A stretch of 64,000 nucleotides of DNA, from contig JAKSXM010000007.1 of NCBI GenBank assembly GCA_022575985.1, forward strand, positions 30,320,501 to 30,384,500. The letters run 5' to 3'. Each line of letters starts with the position of its first letter. Position 1 is the first letter of the stretch. Origin of the DNA: Anagrus nilaparvatae (lineage: Eukaryota > Arthropoda > Insecta > Hymenoptera > Mymaridae). Below are positions 46,256 to 57,107 of the stretch, piece after piece. The notes below the pieces were generated by a model, which saw only the letters and a list, made by a program, of their open reading frames with translations, searched no databases and was not told where the DNA came from. Both the position numbers and the translations under genes were made by a program.

Positions 46256-47805
46256 AAAGTAAAATATGTATCAAAACAATATATATATATGTTTTATTAT
46301 ATTTTATTTATTGAAATCCAATACATAAAGATTTTAAATAATTATTTTTATTATAAAAGTTTTTACTGTTTTCAGCTCAAATTTATTTTGAAATAAAAGT
46401 AATCGTAAAAGTAAGAAGTAATTCTGCAGTTTTTAAATTACAATTTATAGGTTAAAAAAAATATTTATGTGCACTGCAAATTATTCGTTAATTATATAAA
46501 AATATGGACAATATTCCTGTTGTAAGTTGCATTTTAATCTAATTAAAAATTTATTAAAATAATTAATAAATTAAAGAATAATATACCGGGTGGAATGCAA
46601 TTGTCGCGATTATTTACATTGCTTTGATATCAAAGCAATGTAAAAATCTGCGGTAATTGCGTTCCACTCGGTATTTTCTTTATTTACAGAATATTTTTGA
46701 GAATATTTCTTCATCAGTATTTAACAACTAAAGGAATAACACCAGCAGAAGTTGAAATATTAAAACGTAATTATTCTTTTCTTATTGCAATTATTTTTGG
46801 CATGATATACATTCTTATAAACACAGATTGAATGATAACTCAATAACTTATAATTTTAAAGAATTTTTCTAATAATTTGCAATATCTTATGTATATTTTC
46901 AGTTCTTTCATTTTATATGTTTCAATTCCTTAGAGAACAGTCCTCATTTAACTTAATTTTTTAGATTATAAATTAAATAGGAAATAGGTCTTATATTTCA
47001 CCACAGTAAAATATTTAGATAAATTTCTCTGATTGTGTGTGAGTGTAAATTTTTTTAGATGGCTCTCAATATTAAGTATGGAAATAATATTTGCATTTTA
47101 TGAAATTTAATATTAGTTTAGTAGAAAAGAAGTGTCTCCTTTCTTTCAAACTCTTTTTCCTCTTAACTATATGTATATGGCTTATAATTCATCAATTATT
47201 TTTTATTGAGTGCTAGTTTTAGCTTGAAATTATATAAATTATCTTTTTTTTATTGTAATTCGATTGCTGTTAATCCCTAAATTTATTATAATAGAATAAT
47301 TTCCTGAATAAAATACAAAAAAGTCAATATCTGGTTCTGATTACTTCTATCAGTGTACTTTAAAAGGTATCAGCAAGTTATTTTAGAGAGATATTTAGAG
47401 AAAATTTAAGTTATTAATATTTTATGTTAGGTTCAACAGTAATCCCTATTTTAGTAATTTCATATCCACTTTTTGAGAAAATTGCAATATAAACACCTTA
47501 AAATTTAAATTTTGAATTATAATTTTTGATAATATTTATTTTATTTAATTTAATTTAGCAATCATTAAAAAGCAAAATCTAATAAAAATGGATGGTTTTT
47601 ATTTAAATTAATAAGGATGATTCTGATCATACATCATATCCCTATTTTTAAAAGTCTATTGAAATTTTACAAATAAAGTAATTTTATTCCAGGATTCTGA
47701 TGAAGCCAGGTTCTTGGTGATTTAAAACGATTTTAAAATTTTCAAGCTTTTTTATCCTTTATTTTTTTCATACAACCTTTTTCAAATAAATTTATATTAT
47801 ACATC
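46256..47805. other. No gene recognised apart from one MITE
   Basis: AT-rich, presumably 5' flanking or intronic sequence of the transposase-like gene downstream. It contains the palindromic MITE at 46583-46674. No credible open frame. Confidence 0.4.
46583..46674. mobile_element. 92-bp palindromic MITE
   Basis: Begins ATACCGGGTGGAATGCAATT and ends with its near inverse (AATTGCGTTCCACTCGGTAT). The central 30 bp around GATATC form a perfect palindrome (TTACATTGCTTTG and its complement). The whole can fold into one hairpin. Confidence 0.8.
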
Positions 47806-50025
47806 ATGCCTGCAATACCATGTCCACTTTGTGAGGATACCTTACCTGATATTGAAAAATTTTAAAAACATTAATCAAATTATTCAGTTGATTTAAGGAC
47901 AGAAATATCAGAAAAAATACTTTGTAAATTTAATTATTGTAACATGAAATTTAAAAATGGTCGTACTTTTATCAAGCATATTTTGAAGGAACGTGTGAAT
48001 GTAGACCAAGATTTAGACACTTCCAAAAATATTGTTTATAATATAATCAATAGTTCTTTTTCATCGCATGTATCTTGGCTTTCAATTTACCATACGGTAG
48101 CATCGTAGCAAAATTCGATCGCCAATTTCAGATTTTCAACTACAATAACGGGAAATGATTAGGGTAGGACAACAGATAAATTTCAAAATTGTACTGTAGC
48201 TATTGGCAATGAGGTTATTGGTAAAATTGAGAGTTACTTTAGGTACAAAAATTATGGCATGCAAAGCTTAGAATACAAAGGATTATTGCAACAATTTAAA
48301 TGCCATTACTCATTTGATGAATATAAAACAATAACAGGTCAAATTCAAGTTTTAAGTATTCGAGCAGAATTTAACAAAGCAAACACTACTGGAGAAGTTA
48401 ATATTGTAGGTGATAGTAATGAAATTGATATAGTTGATAAATGCATGCAATACGTTCCTTTGGAGGATACATTAAAATAATATTATCAAATGAAGAAGTC
48501 ATGAATTATATTGAGAATAAGAAAAATAAAAGCTCTGAAGAAGGAATAATTTCAAGTTATGAAGATGGATCAAATTGTAAGGAAAATTCATTATTAAAAA
48601 AGCATCCAAAAGCCTTGAAAATTCGATTTTACATGGATAATTTTTTGTGCAATAATCCTCTTAGTAGTAAAACAGCTCCTCAAAAAATAACTGCTCTTTA
48701 TTTTAGTATTTTAAATTTGTCTCCCCCCCCCCTTATTTGAATTATTGTATAGGAAATGTTCATGTTTATGCTTTATGTTATGCTGCAGCAGCCACAGAAT
48801 TTGGTTTTAAAGAAGTGCTAAGACCCTTAGTTAGTGAATTAAACAAATTGGAATCAGATTCTGGTATTGCAGTTGAAATCAATAAAAAAAAATACACTCT
48901 AGGGCATGTTTTTGTACAGTATCAGCTGATACTCTTACTGCACATGAATTGTTTGGATTATTATCTCCTTCTACAAATCTTTTTTGCAGATTATGCCTGA
49001 TTACTAAAAATGAAATAAAAAATTACCAAATACTAAAAGCTCCTTTATGTTCAAGAGCGTTGCGCAATATTCACCTTCAGCAGGTAAGAAAAGATTATGA
49101 CTATTACAGGACAGCAATAGGCGTGAAAGAAGATTCTGAAATTAATAAATTAAAAGAATACCATTTTACAGAAGACTATAGTTTTGATATTTTACATGAA
49201 ATCTACGAAGGTCATGGGAATTTTGCTATTAAACTCGTTATTGCAAAAATAATATTATCAAAAGAATATAATATTGACATAAAACAATTTAATGATACAT
49301 TAGATTCCATCAGTTTCTCTTTTTTCTTTAGATGAGTTAATAAAAGAACATATTGAATCATTTTTCTGTCTATTTCCAGAAGCTAGAGCAATTAATACCT
49401 TGCACCATATGACTCATTATACTGAATGTATTCGACGTAACGGGCCGTTAAAATACTCTTTTAGCTACAAATATGAATCGTATCATCACAAATTTACGAC
49501 ATATGGCAGTATATGTTGCAAGTAAAAACTTGCCGAAATCCTTGATGAATATTGCGCAAATATCTCAATGCTGTACTTGGGGATCTAATAGAACACCTAC
49601 CAGAAAAAAATTTACTTATGTTGATACAAAAATTGTTAATGTCAAAAATTATAATAACCTCGAAATATTATTTTTAGAGAAAGGTATATCAGTTAGAGAA
49701 ATAACAGAAACAGGAAAATTACAAATTTATGTCACTGAGTATGAAATAAATTACATAATTGCAATAGAGAGTGTTAGAATGAACTGCAGAAATATGCCAC
49801 TATTTGGAAAAATAAAAAACATTTTTATAATTGTTGAAAAAGCCTTTTTTATGTAGAGAATGGCAATCTCAATACTTTGCTCTAGAAATAAACGCATACT
49901 ACGTTGCAGAAGTAGAAAACATTCGTTTGGTTGACGCTAATACGTTACCTACAAGAAAACCATTCTCTTTATGGACAAAATACAATTCAAATAAAAATTA
50001 TATAAGTTTACGACATATATTTTAG
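47806..50025 (+). pseudogene. Transposase-like gene of a large DNA transposon, broken
   Basis: From ATG 47806 successive frames read as one protein: an N-terminal zinc-finger-like region (MPAIPCPLCEDTLPD, then CKFNYCNMKFKNGRTFIKHI), a middle part (NNPLSSKTAPQKITALYFSI, IGNVHVYALCYAAAATEFGF), a LFCRLCL segment, YSFDILHEIYEGHGNFAIKL (Asp-His-Glu arrangement resembling that of Tnp2/CACTA-type transposases) and a C-terminal domain ending SLRHIF-stop. At least four in-frame stops (about 47863-48155) and frame changes near 48475, 48720, 48920, 49320 and 49830 destroy it. From memory of similar multicopy insect proteins I think it is a transposase; CACTA-like is my best guess, KDZ-like an alternative. 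Confidence 0.55.
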
Positions 50026-50217
50026 TTTTAAATCTTGTCTTAATTATGCCTTAAAATTTAAGAACTAGCAATTAAATTATGTAATTATTTGTAGCATTAA
50101 GATATCATATTAATATAGTTTTTTAAATCTGCTACGTCTCTAGAACAACTTTTATAAAATATTTTCTTTAATTTTTATATATGATTAAATAAAAAAATAC
50201 GTGAATTTTTCATTATT

Positions 50218-50418
50218 TTGCTGGATTTTCTTTCTTTATTTTTTTTTTTACTCAAATTAATTATGAAATTTTTTGAATTTTTTATAAAAGATGCAGAAAT
50301 AAAAGCTGAAGGATTTTTATTGCTGACGACAGTAGATTTTATTGATTTAAAATTTTGTCCAATAGGCAGAAGATTAAAACTTATCTCTATTCAAAAAACG
50401 TTAAAAAAATTTTTATAA
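50218..50418 (+). pseudogene. SAM-domain-like fragment
   Basis: A short frame whose second half, DAEIKAEGFLLLTTVDFIDL followed by IGRRLKLISIQKTLKKF, resembles the C-terminal helices of a SAM (sterile alpha motif) protein-interaction domain. The upstream helices are replaced by a phenylalanine/leucine-rich stretch, probably non-coding. It lies just downstream of the transposase-like gene and may be an exon of a second gene of the same transposon. Assignment is by motif impression only. Confidence 0.35.
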
Positions 50419-50552
50419 TATGAAGGAAACCCTTATTTTAAAATGAATAAAAATGAAAGAAATTAAATACTATGCAATTAATTTTTTTTCGAAAAATTAA
50501 TAAGCTTTATACAATTTTGAATTTTTTTGATAATCGTTTTTATTTTTATCAC

Positions 50553-50870
50553 AGAACACAATAATGTCTACGGAACTGGATATAGAAGGAGAATTAAGTA
50601 ATCATGTGGATCCAAACAATAGTTCAACTGTTCAATTTGCAAAAAATTCTGATAAATGATAAAACTAAACCAGAATCACAGCAACTAGAAAAACGAGATT
50701 AATTTAGCATAGAAGTAGTGGAAGACAAAATTTTACGAAATTTGGGGAATCAAAATGTTTTAGAATCTGAAAGTTTAGAAATAATTGAAATTCCGAATTC
50801 AAAAAAATGCACTTGCACTTACGCAGAAAAAGTATTAAACATTTATTAAACAATCAAAATTTACAAATAA
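50553..50870 (+). pseudogene. Probable exon remnant of the second gene
   Basis: After an acceptor-like TATCACAG, an ATG at 50564 opens MSTELDIEGELSNHVDPNNS and soon stops; continued frames give acidic, polar sequence (SIEVVEDKILRNLGNQNVLE, then a KKCTCTYAEKVL segment). Composition is unlike the AT-noise around it. Probably one exon of the gene that also contains the SAM-like piece, with frameshifts. Confidence 0.3.
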
Positions 50871-51665
50871 AAAGAGCTTTTGAAATATTTTTTGCAGTAA
50901 ACTTTTTAAAAAGACGGAAAATTTATAAATAATATAAAAATAGAAAGGGGTTTTTTATATAATTTCATAATTTTCTTCAAAAATTATTTTTATCTAGTAT
51001 ACATATATAAAAAACGGTCAAAATGATTATCTATTAGTATTTTTTTGTAAAGTTACCTTGTACAATGTATCCTAAACTATTTTTTTACACCAATTTAAAT
51101 ATTTTAATACTTTTTGCATAGGAAATTCGTTGTTTTTTTAGGGTTTTTAACCATTTTTCATTTACTTTTATTGGCCCGAAATTTCAACTTTTTTTTACCA
51201 TACTCGACGAGAAACTACTTTTTTATCATCAATAAAATGAAAAAAAATCATAAGAAAAAATAGGATACATTTTTGGACCTTATTCAGCAACCCTAAATTT
51301 TACTATACTTTTCGTTTATTTTACGTAATTTTTATTAAATATCGTTAAAAATTTTTTGTTTTATTATTTTTTTTCATTTGTAGTCTATAGAAATGATAAT
51401 TAGGCAATTTAAAATGCTTTTACTAGATCTGATTAGACTTTTTTTTATTTATTATAATGATAGTTTAAAATAACATAATTATAATGGGTGAATTTAAATG
51501 AAGTGAGAGTGAAACTAATAGTCGGGTCTTCGGAACATCTTTAATTTTTAACCTACGGGAGAAAAATCTTCATTTCTGGCAGTCATTTTTGTGTTTTAGC
51601 CTCTTATAAAAAAAGTAAGAAAAATGAGAGATAATTTTTCTTATTTTTTCTTGAAAAAGCTCACA
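50871..51665. other. No gene recognised
   Basis: AT-rich. From about 51480 to 51680 the sequence is related, in reverse orientation, to 1295-1560 (shared ATTTAAATGAAGTGAG and GTAAGAAAAATGAGA on this strand), an element family also present near the piggyBac-like end. Confidence 0.4.
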
Positions 51666-52740
51666 TTAACTTTAAAATTTTTTGCTCTTAGGCCCGGATA
51701 GGAAATTTCCTGTAAAATCCGATTCCTGGGTCAAAAAATTTCTTTGAGCTGCGCATGCGCGAGAAATCGCTAAACCCGCTGTTTTTTTTAAATATGAATT
51801 TCTCAAAAGCCTATTAAGGTCGTTGTTCTATCCACCTAGGAATGTTTTTTGCGCAGCATATTTGTAATTGAAATATTTTAGCAAAGTATTTATATATAAT
51901 AATTTTTAATAAAAGAATCAATGCTTTTCAGTATTCGGTACAAGAATATAAAAATAAAATTGAATATGTTTATTTATAAACAAATAGGACCTGTTAAATT
52001 TTTGTAAATCTTTTGATCCAAGTTGCCCAGATCTGGAAACTCAGGCTTTTATGAGCCGCATATTACAAAAATTTAACAGGTTATATTTGTTTAAACAAAT
52101 AAATATTAAAAATTTTTTTTTTTATATATTCTTCTACTAAATACTGAAAAGCATTTATACTTTCATTAAAAAATTATTATAAATAAATATATGACTAAAA
52201 TATTTCAGTTACAAATATGCTGCGCAAAAAACATCCCAAGGCGCAAAGAACGACCTTCATGAAAAACCTTTTAACTAGGCTTGAATTAATTCTTGAACTT
52301 CATATTTTTTGGTGAAAAAAAAATTCATGGGTTATTTATAAGAGCTCAAAATTAAAAATTAGCAACTTTCATGGCTTCATTTTTTACAAATTTCAAATTC
52401 CCCTCCAAATTGCGTGACCAATTAAAAATCTGACCGGAAAGATTTTTCCGATTAATTTTGATCAATTTAGTAGTATAATTTAAATAATGAAAAAATTCTA
52501 TATAAAAATGAGATAGGGTAGATGCACCAGTGAATGACTGGCGCTAATGAATCACCAATCCCATGTATTTCTTATGGAATTAATAGGCATTTGAAAAATT
52601 TAAATTTAAAAAAAAACAGCGGTTTTAGTCATTTCTTGCGCATGCGCAGCTCAAAGAAATTTTTTGACTCCGGAATCGGATTTTGCAGGAAATTTCCTAT
52701 CCGGGCCAAAGAGGAAAAAAATTTTAAAGTTAATTGTGTG
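51666..52740. repeat. Nested fold-back repeats
   Basis: Outer arms 51666-51795 and about 52600-52735 are inverse (AGGCCCGGATAGGAAATTTC, GAGCTGCGCATGCGC). Inner arms about 51825-52030 and 52080-52265 are inverse (GTTTTTTGCGCAGCATATTT, AAATACTGAAAAGCAT, TAACAGGT). The core has GATCTGGAAACTC. Between the inner and outer right arms, about 52330-52600 includes a stretch (TTTTTTACAAATTTCAAATT, AAAATCTGACC) shared with the fold-back at 719-1240. Confidence 0.8.
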
Positions 52741-52834
52741 ATTCAAGTTAATTGTGTGATTAAAGTTAATGGTGTGATTCAAGAAGGTAAATTGCGCATT
52801 TTATTTTATTTATAAAAATTTTTATTTAAACGTT

Positions 52835-52981
52835 AGAGCGTTATTAGGTCCAAAAATTTGTAAATTCATTTAATATCATGTACACGTAAAGCTCGATTAT
52901 AAATATTATTGTTTAAGAATAACAAACGAGTAATAAAAATTATTATCTTTCATATATAGAGCTTGGACCTAATAACGCTCT
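52835..52981. mobile_element. 147-bp MITE with AGAGCGTTATTAGGTCCAA ends
   Basis: AGAGCGTTATTAGGTCCAA at the left and TTGGACCTAATAACGCTCT at the right are perfect 19-bp inverted repeats (one base from the right spacer excluded). The interior is the first copy of the direct repeat described next. No coding capacity. Confidence 0.8.
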
Positions 52982-53452
52982 GAGTTATAACATTCAACTC
53001 GCATTTTAATAAATATATATATAACATCATTTCCTATATACAGAACAGATGGCTAAGCAATGTGGGTCGTCCACACAAGTGCTAAAATTGCCATTTGTTA
53101 ACTATATAAGAAAAATAAGGACGTGTTTACATCGGCGTCTGTAGCACATACACTAACACACACAGCTACACTGATGAGATCTATGTGTTAGTGTTGATCG
53201 AAACGCTAGGTACCTTCTGTACCGACATTTAAAACCCGCGTAAATTCAAAAATTTTTAAATAAGTTTAAAAATTCATCTAATGTCGCTGTTTGTATGTTT
53301 CAATAAAAAAAGAGATGACGATAAGCATCCGCATATAAAAAGCGTGGGCGATGAATTTGTAAATTCATTTAATATCATGTACTCGTAAAGGTCGATTATA
53401 AATATTATTGTTTAAGAATTACAAACGAGTAATAAAAATTATTATCTTTTAA
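52853..53452 (+). repeat. Direct repeats of about 100 bp spaced 500 bp apart
   Basis: AATTTGTAAATTCATTTAAT followed by ATCATGTAC(A/T)CGTAAAG and GATTATAAATATTATTGTTT occurs at 52853-52954 and, with few changes, at 53353-53452. The 400 bp between include a hammerhead ribozyme. This is the layout expected of about one unit of a ribozyme-bearing repeat, or of a small retroelement flanked by direct repeats. Confidence 0.8.
53134..53207 (+). ncRNA. Hammerhead self-cleaving ribozyme, type III
   Basis: All core elements are in order. Stem III 5' GGCGT (53134-53138) runs into the cleavage site GTC (53137-53139). Stem I is TGTAGC (53140-53145) with GCTACA (53065+100: 53165-53170). Then core CTGATGA (53171-53177), stem II GATC (53178-53181) with GATC (53196-53199), core GAAA (53200-53203) and stem III 3' CGCT (53204-53207, one G-T wobble). 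Loop I (53150-53160, ACACTAACACA) and loop II (53184-53194, TGTGTTAGTGT) are perfectly complementary over 11 nt, consistent with an activity-enhancing loop-loop contact. A hairpin (GGTAC-CTTCT-GTACC) follows. Cleavage is predicted after C53139. Confidence 0.88.
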
Positions 53453-53794
53453 TTAAATACTGTTAAAAAATTTAATTCTTTAATTATATTCATAAATAAT
53501 TATAATGATAACAAAAGTTATCAAGTTTTTTTTTTTTTTTTTTGTCAGTTCTTTTATATTAAGTTGCTTTTTATGCTCAAACAAAGATTTTTAAATGAGC
53601 TTGTAAAGTGGTTTGCATGATATTTAAATTCAGTTTTGGGAGAATACTTTGTCAATGCTATTTTTAAAATTATTAACGATCAAAAAATACTTGTATTTTT
53701 AATATTTAGCTGTAAACAAGATTAAAAATAAATTTTTAATTTATTTTATATTTGTTATATGCTTTTAAAAAAAATTTTCCTTTTGTATATTTAG

Positions 53795-53866
53795 GTCACT
53801 AAAAAAAGAAAATTAAAAGTTGATTCCATGGAGTTTCCACATAGTAAGATATTGTTAATAACAAAC
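53795..53866 (+). pseudogene. Candidate internal exon, 24 codons
   Basis: TATATTTAG acceptor, then an open 72-nt phase-0 segment encoding VTKKRKLKVDSMEFPHSKIL followed by LITN, then donor GTAAGT. It starts with a basic KKRKLK cluster that could serve as a nuclear localisation signal. Likely an exon of the second gene of the surrounding transposon. Status of the full gene is unknown, hence the low confidence. Confidence 0.4.
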
Positions 53867-53926
53867 GTAAGTAATGAACTTTTATTTTTTTTAATTTAAA
53901 GTATTAAACTCATTTTAATAGTTCAG

Positions 53927-54025
53927 GAAGATTTCATGAAAGAATTAATTGGTTCTGAAAGAAGTGAAAAGATTCCACTAATAATTTGCGCTCAAAGTCA
54001 CGAAGATTGTAAATTTTTTTTGTGA
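53927..54025 (+). pseudogene. Candidate following exon, 32 codons to stop
   Basis: Acceptor TTCAG at 53922-53926, then EDFMKELIGSERSEKIPLII followed by CAQSHEDC and a TGA at 54023-54025. It is in phase with the exon ending at 53866 across a 60-nt intron. A GTAAAT inside the last codons could be a donor to further exons. No family recognised. Confidence 0.38.
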
Positions 54026-54892
54026 GCGGGTAAAAAATTTATGTTGATAGGTCAAAATTTTTTAGGAGCTTTTTTGGTGTTGGTTAGAGAAAAAATAATG
54101 AAAATACAAACATTTAGCAAGAAGCAGGAGCAATTTATATAAGTTTAAAATGATTAGGAATTTTTATGACTTTTTTTCTCTTCTGGTTTAAAGATCCGTA
54201 AGCCTTCAGAATGGCATAAAAAATGCTATAACATTATAAACGAAACACCTTTGGCTGGTTAAAATTATGTTTATATTTATATTAATCATAATAAATGCAT
54301 AAGTTTAAATATTGCAAAAAATTCAACAGTATATTCATAAATTATTTTTCATAATTTGAACCTATTGCTTGAAATATTTTAAATTAGTCCTTACATAAAT
54401 TTTTTAGAGCCCAAGTTCAGCTTTTCTATAAATTTATTTAAACAATAAATTTGAAATATAAAAAATTGTTTGTAAAGAATAGATTTAATCATTTGATTGT
54501 TTTAATTTGTAATTTGTAATTTGTAACTTGTAATTTGTAACTTGTAATTTTTTAAAATTTCCCCAGTAAAAAAAAAATTTCTATTTTTAAAATATAATGA
54601 AGAAGGTCAATATAAATTTTAAGTTAGTTAAGGTAAATAAAAATATTAATAATATAATAAATTATAATAATAAAATACTCTTATCCTTAAGTATTTGAAG
54701 CCAAAAAATACAAATTTATTTAAAAAATGTAATAATATGATATTTAATATTATAAATAAGTAAATGTACTATGTTAAATATGTATGTTAAAACAATAAAG
54801 AAGCTAATGTTATATTAAAATACAAAAGTTTTTTAATTTTTTAATTATTTTTATTTCAGTTATTTTTTATAAAAATAATAATTTTAGGTTAT
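54026..54892. other. No gene recognised; short tandem repeat
   Basis: AT-rich. At 54505-54550 a TTGTAA(T/C)TTG unit is repeated about five times. The right TIR of the large transposon candidate begins near 54893. Confidence 0.5.
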
Positions 54893-55091
54893 TGGACAAG
54901 TTAAATCCTTGGTGAAATAAGCAAATGGGTAAATTAAACTATTTTACCTATTTTAATGAGTAAATGCTGTCTCATTTACTCATTCGACTAAATTACTTGG
55001 TAAATTACTTGGTTTTACCCAATGTGAATGAGTAAAACCTACTGATTTACTTATTCAACGGGGCCGATTTTACCTATTGGAGTTTAGTGGG

Positions 55092-56070
55092 TACCCAACT
55101 AATAATAATTCAAATATTAATTATCAACTGTATTAAAAATAAAATACAGTGTATGCTTCTCACGGTCTATCATTTTCAGCAATGATCTAGTTTAATTTCA
55201 TTTGGGTTGCAATCCAGTTTTTTTTCATGTGCAAGACAAAGTCGCTCACACTGATAGGCACAATTCGCAACTTAAGCATCAAGGTCTTAAAAGTTTTGGT
55301 TCTTGCAGTGACTACTACGAGTGATCACAGAGGGTTTTTCATTTTCATCAAGGGCTTAACATTTTTAGCATATGGGACTTGAGATATTTTTTGCTTGCTT
55401 AGCTAGAGATCAAGATCAGAAAATACTGCTCTAAGTACAATTTAACAATCACGTGGATAAAATAACAATTATAAAACTGGGATAAATGGCTGAAATTTTG
55501 AACTCAGAAGTGCCTGTAACTGCTGATTACTTATTTTTAATAATTTGTTATCCAAATTGCAAAATTTCTAAAATAGTGAGTCTAAATACAACGGATGATT
55601 AAATGAAAAAATTACATATTAAATATTATAATAAAAAAATATATATATATTTTTATTTACACATCTCTCAAAAGTTTCTTTGCTCAAAATTTACTTCTAC
55701 AAAAACTTTTAAGAGAAGAAATAATTTTAGTATAGTTATAGATTTTTTTAAAAATCTTTTATCGTTTATTTAATTATAATGACCTACAATTAACATGTTA
55801 TAGGAAAAAATTGTTTCTAAGATATATGATTTAGCTTTGAAGCCCAAATTTCTAAATATAATTACAGTTTTTGAGATCATATAAATAAAATAAATGCCTT
55901 TAGACTGATAATATAGATAGCGTCAAATATCTTTAAGGTTAAGTAAAAATGTATTACTCAAATTTTTAATATTATGCTTGATTAAATACATGATGAATAT
56001 ACTACATCTTCATGCTTTTTCAATTCAAATTAAGAAGAAAATAATTTTTTTTTACATCCAAGAAACTGAC
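55092..56070. other. No gene recognised; probable host intron
   Basis: AT-rich with an AT microsatellite at about 55635-55655. It lies downstream of the donor of the candidate host exon on the minus strand, so is best read as intronic sequence. Confidence 0.4.
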
Positions 56071-56302
56071 CTAGAAGCTACAGATGGTGTATCTCTAGTT
56101 ACTGATGGATCTGGACTATGCGCTTGAAATATATTTGAAGGAGTAGCAGGATAACTGCTTCCAGGCCCATTTTGACCACCTGGACAACTGCCAATAACTG
56201 AAGAATGAGATGGGGTTTGACCACCGATGGCAGGGCCACTCCAACCTGGCACGTGCGTTACCAATAACGGTTTCACATAACCATTATTTAAAGGTTGACT
56301 TT
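56071..56302 (-). CDS. Candidate host-gene exon, Ser/Pro/Gly-rich protein
   Basis: On the minus strand an acceptor (TTCACCATTACAG) precedes a 232-nt segment with one uninterrupted frame, followed by a consensus donor (TCTAG|GTCAGT, donor GT at 56070-56069). The encoded 76 complete codons include KPLLVTHVPGWSGPAIGG, SCPGGQNGPGSSYPATPS and DPSVTRDTPSVASR, a low-complexity, probably disordered region as seen in regulatory proteins. Base composition is far less AT-rich than everything around it and there is no sign of decay, unlike the transposon genes. I do not recognise the gene; neighbouring exons lie beyond large introns or outside the window. Confidence 0.6.
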
Positions 56303-57107
56303 CTGTAATGGTGAATAAATAAATAAAAAAATAATCATAAATTATTTTACATAAAATTACTAAAATATGGAAAAGCTTTTTGCCAAATGTAAAGGTTTAT
56401 TTCAAAGTAATAATAGTTCCACTGTGGCGAGACTGCAGACGTCAGCGAAATGAGAAATAGACTCATATGAATGTGTGGGTGATTTATCATGCAAACTCTG
56501 ACGTTGCTATGAGTGTGTGAACTCTGACGCCACGGTGGGGGTGAGATGAGCCTCACCTTTTTTTGTGTATAATAATTATAATTATAATAATCTCTTTTTT
56601 TTATAAATTGCATCGTCAACGCTTTTTTCTTCCTATAAGTTTAAATTTTTTTTTTTAAATTTGTTAATTTTATATTTTTAAGATAATGATGATTCTCTCA
56701 TTTTTTATAATTTTTCTTCATAAATTAAATTTTTTTTTTTTTTTTTCTTTTTATTTTTGGAAATTTGGTCATTCTTAATTAAATTTTTAAATTATTTTTT
56801 TTATTTTGATTTAAGTGTAACAAGAAACTAATTTTCTTTTTTTCTTAAAAAAGATAAGGTGATGTGGTTGGTTTGTTTGAAATGAATTAATAAATAAATG
56901 AAAAGATTGTTTTATCATATAATTTTTATATTTATTATAAAAAAAAGTGAATCATGGTTTACAATAATTTTACAAAAGTTAGGTTTATAATCATACTTAA
57001 AATTAGATACATTAATTAACATATATAAAGATAATACATAATTTTATTTAAGAGTGGAAAATTAAAGAAAAATATTATTAGAGAAATAATATGCAAATTT
57101 GATTATA
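56303..57107. other. No gene recognised; GC-richer patch at 56415-56560
   Basis: The patch contains CAGACGTCAGCG, two CTCTGACG(T/C) motifs and ATGAGTGTGTGAA and AATGTGTGGGTGA, upstream of the host exon on its strand. It could be conserved intronic or regulatory sequence. The rest is T-rich and A-rich. The left end of the Polinton must lie in or before this interval, but no TIR is visible. Confidence 0.35.

Larger units (their letters stand above)
40465..55091 (+). mobile_element. Candidate 14.6-kb DNA transposon with about 200-bp TIRs
   Basis: The left terminus CCCACTAAACTCCAATAGG (40465-about 40650) recurs inverted as the right terminus (about 54890-55091), with TA on both outer sides. The arms are similar throughout, including TAAATCAGTAGGTTTTACTC, ATTGGGTAAAACCAAGTAAT and CTTATTTCACC(G/A)AGGATTTAA, followed by a shared TAACCTAAAATTATTATT. 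The subterminal DNA is rich in GGTAAA/TTTACC motifs, plausible transposase-binding sites. Inside lie a broken transposase-like gene, remnants of a second spliced gene and later insertions. Two independent copies of a short element facing each other is the alternative. Confidence 0.55.

Noticed and set aside
41160..46260. Target site duplication of the R1-clade LINE
   Set aside because: Left ATGTAACATATGTAAC and right GTAAAATATGTATC look alike but do not align into a convincing duplication.
47690..47720. CTGATGA motif as a second hammerhead ribozyme
   Set aside because: No GAAA core, no matching stem II and no stem III partner follow it.
47698..50025. Functional transposase gene
   Set aside because: Multiple stops and frame changes are visible; only a pseudogene can be supported.
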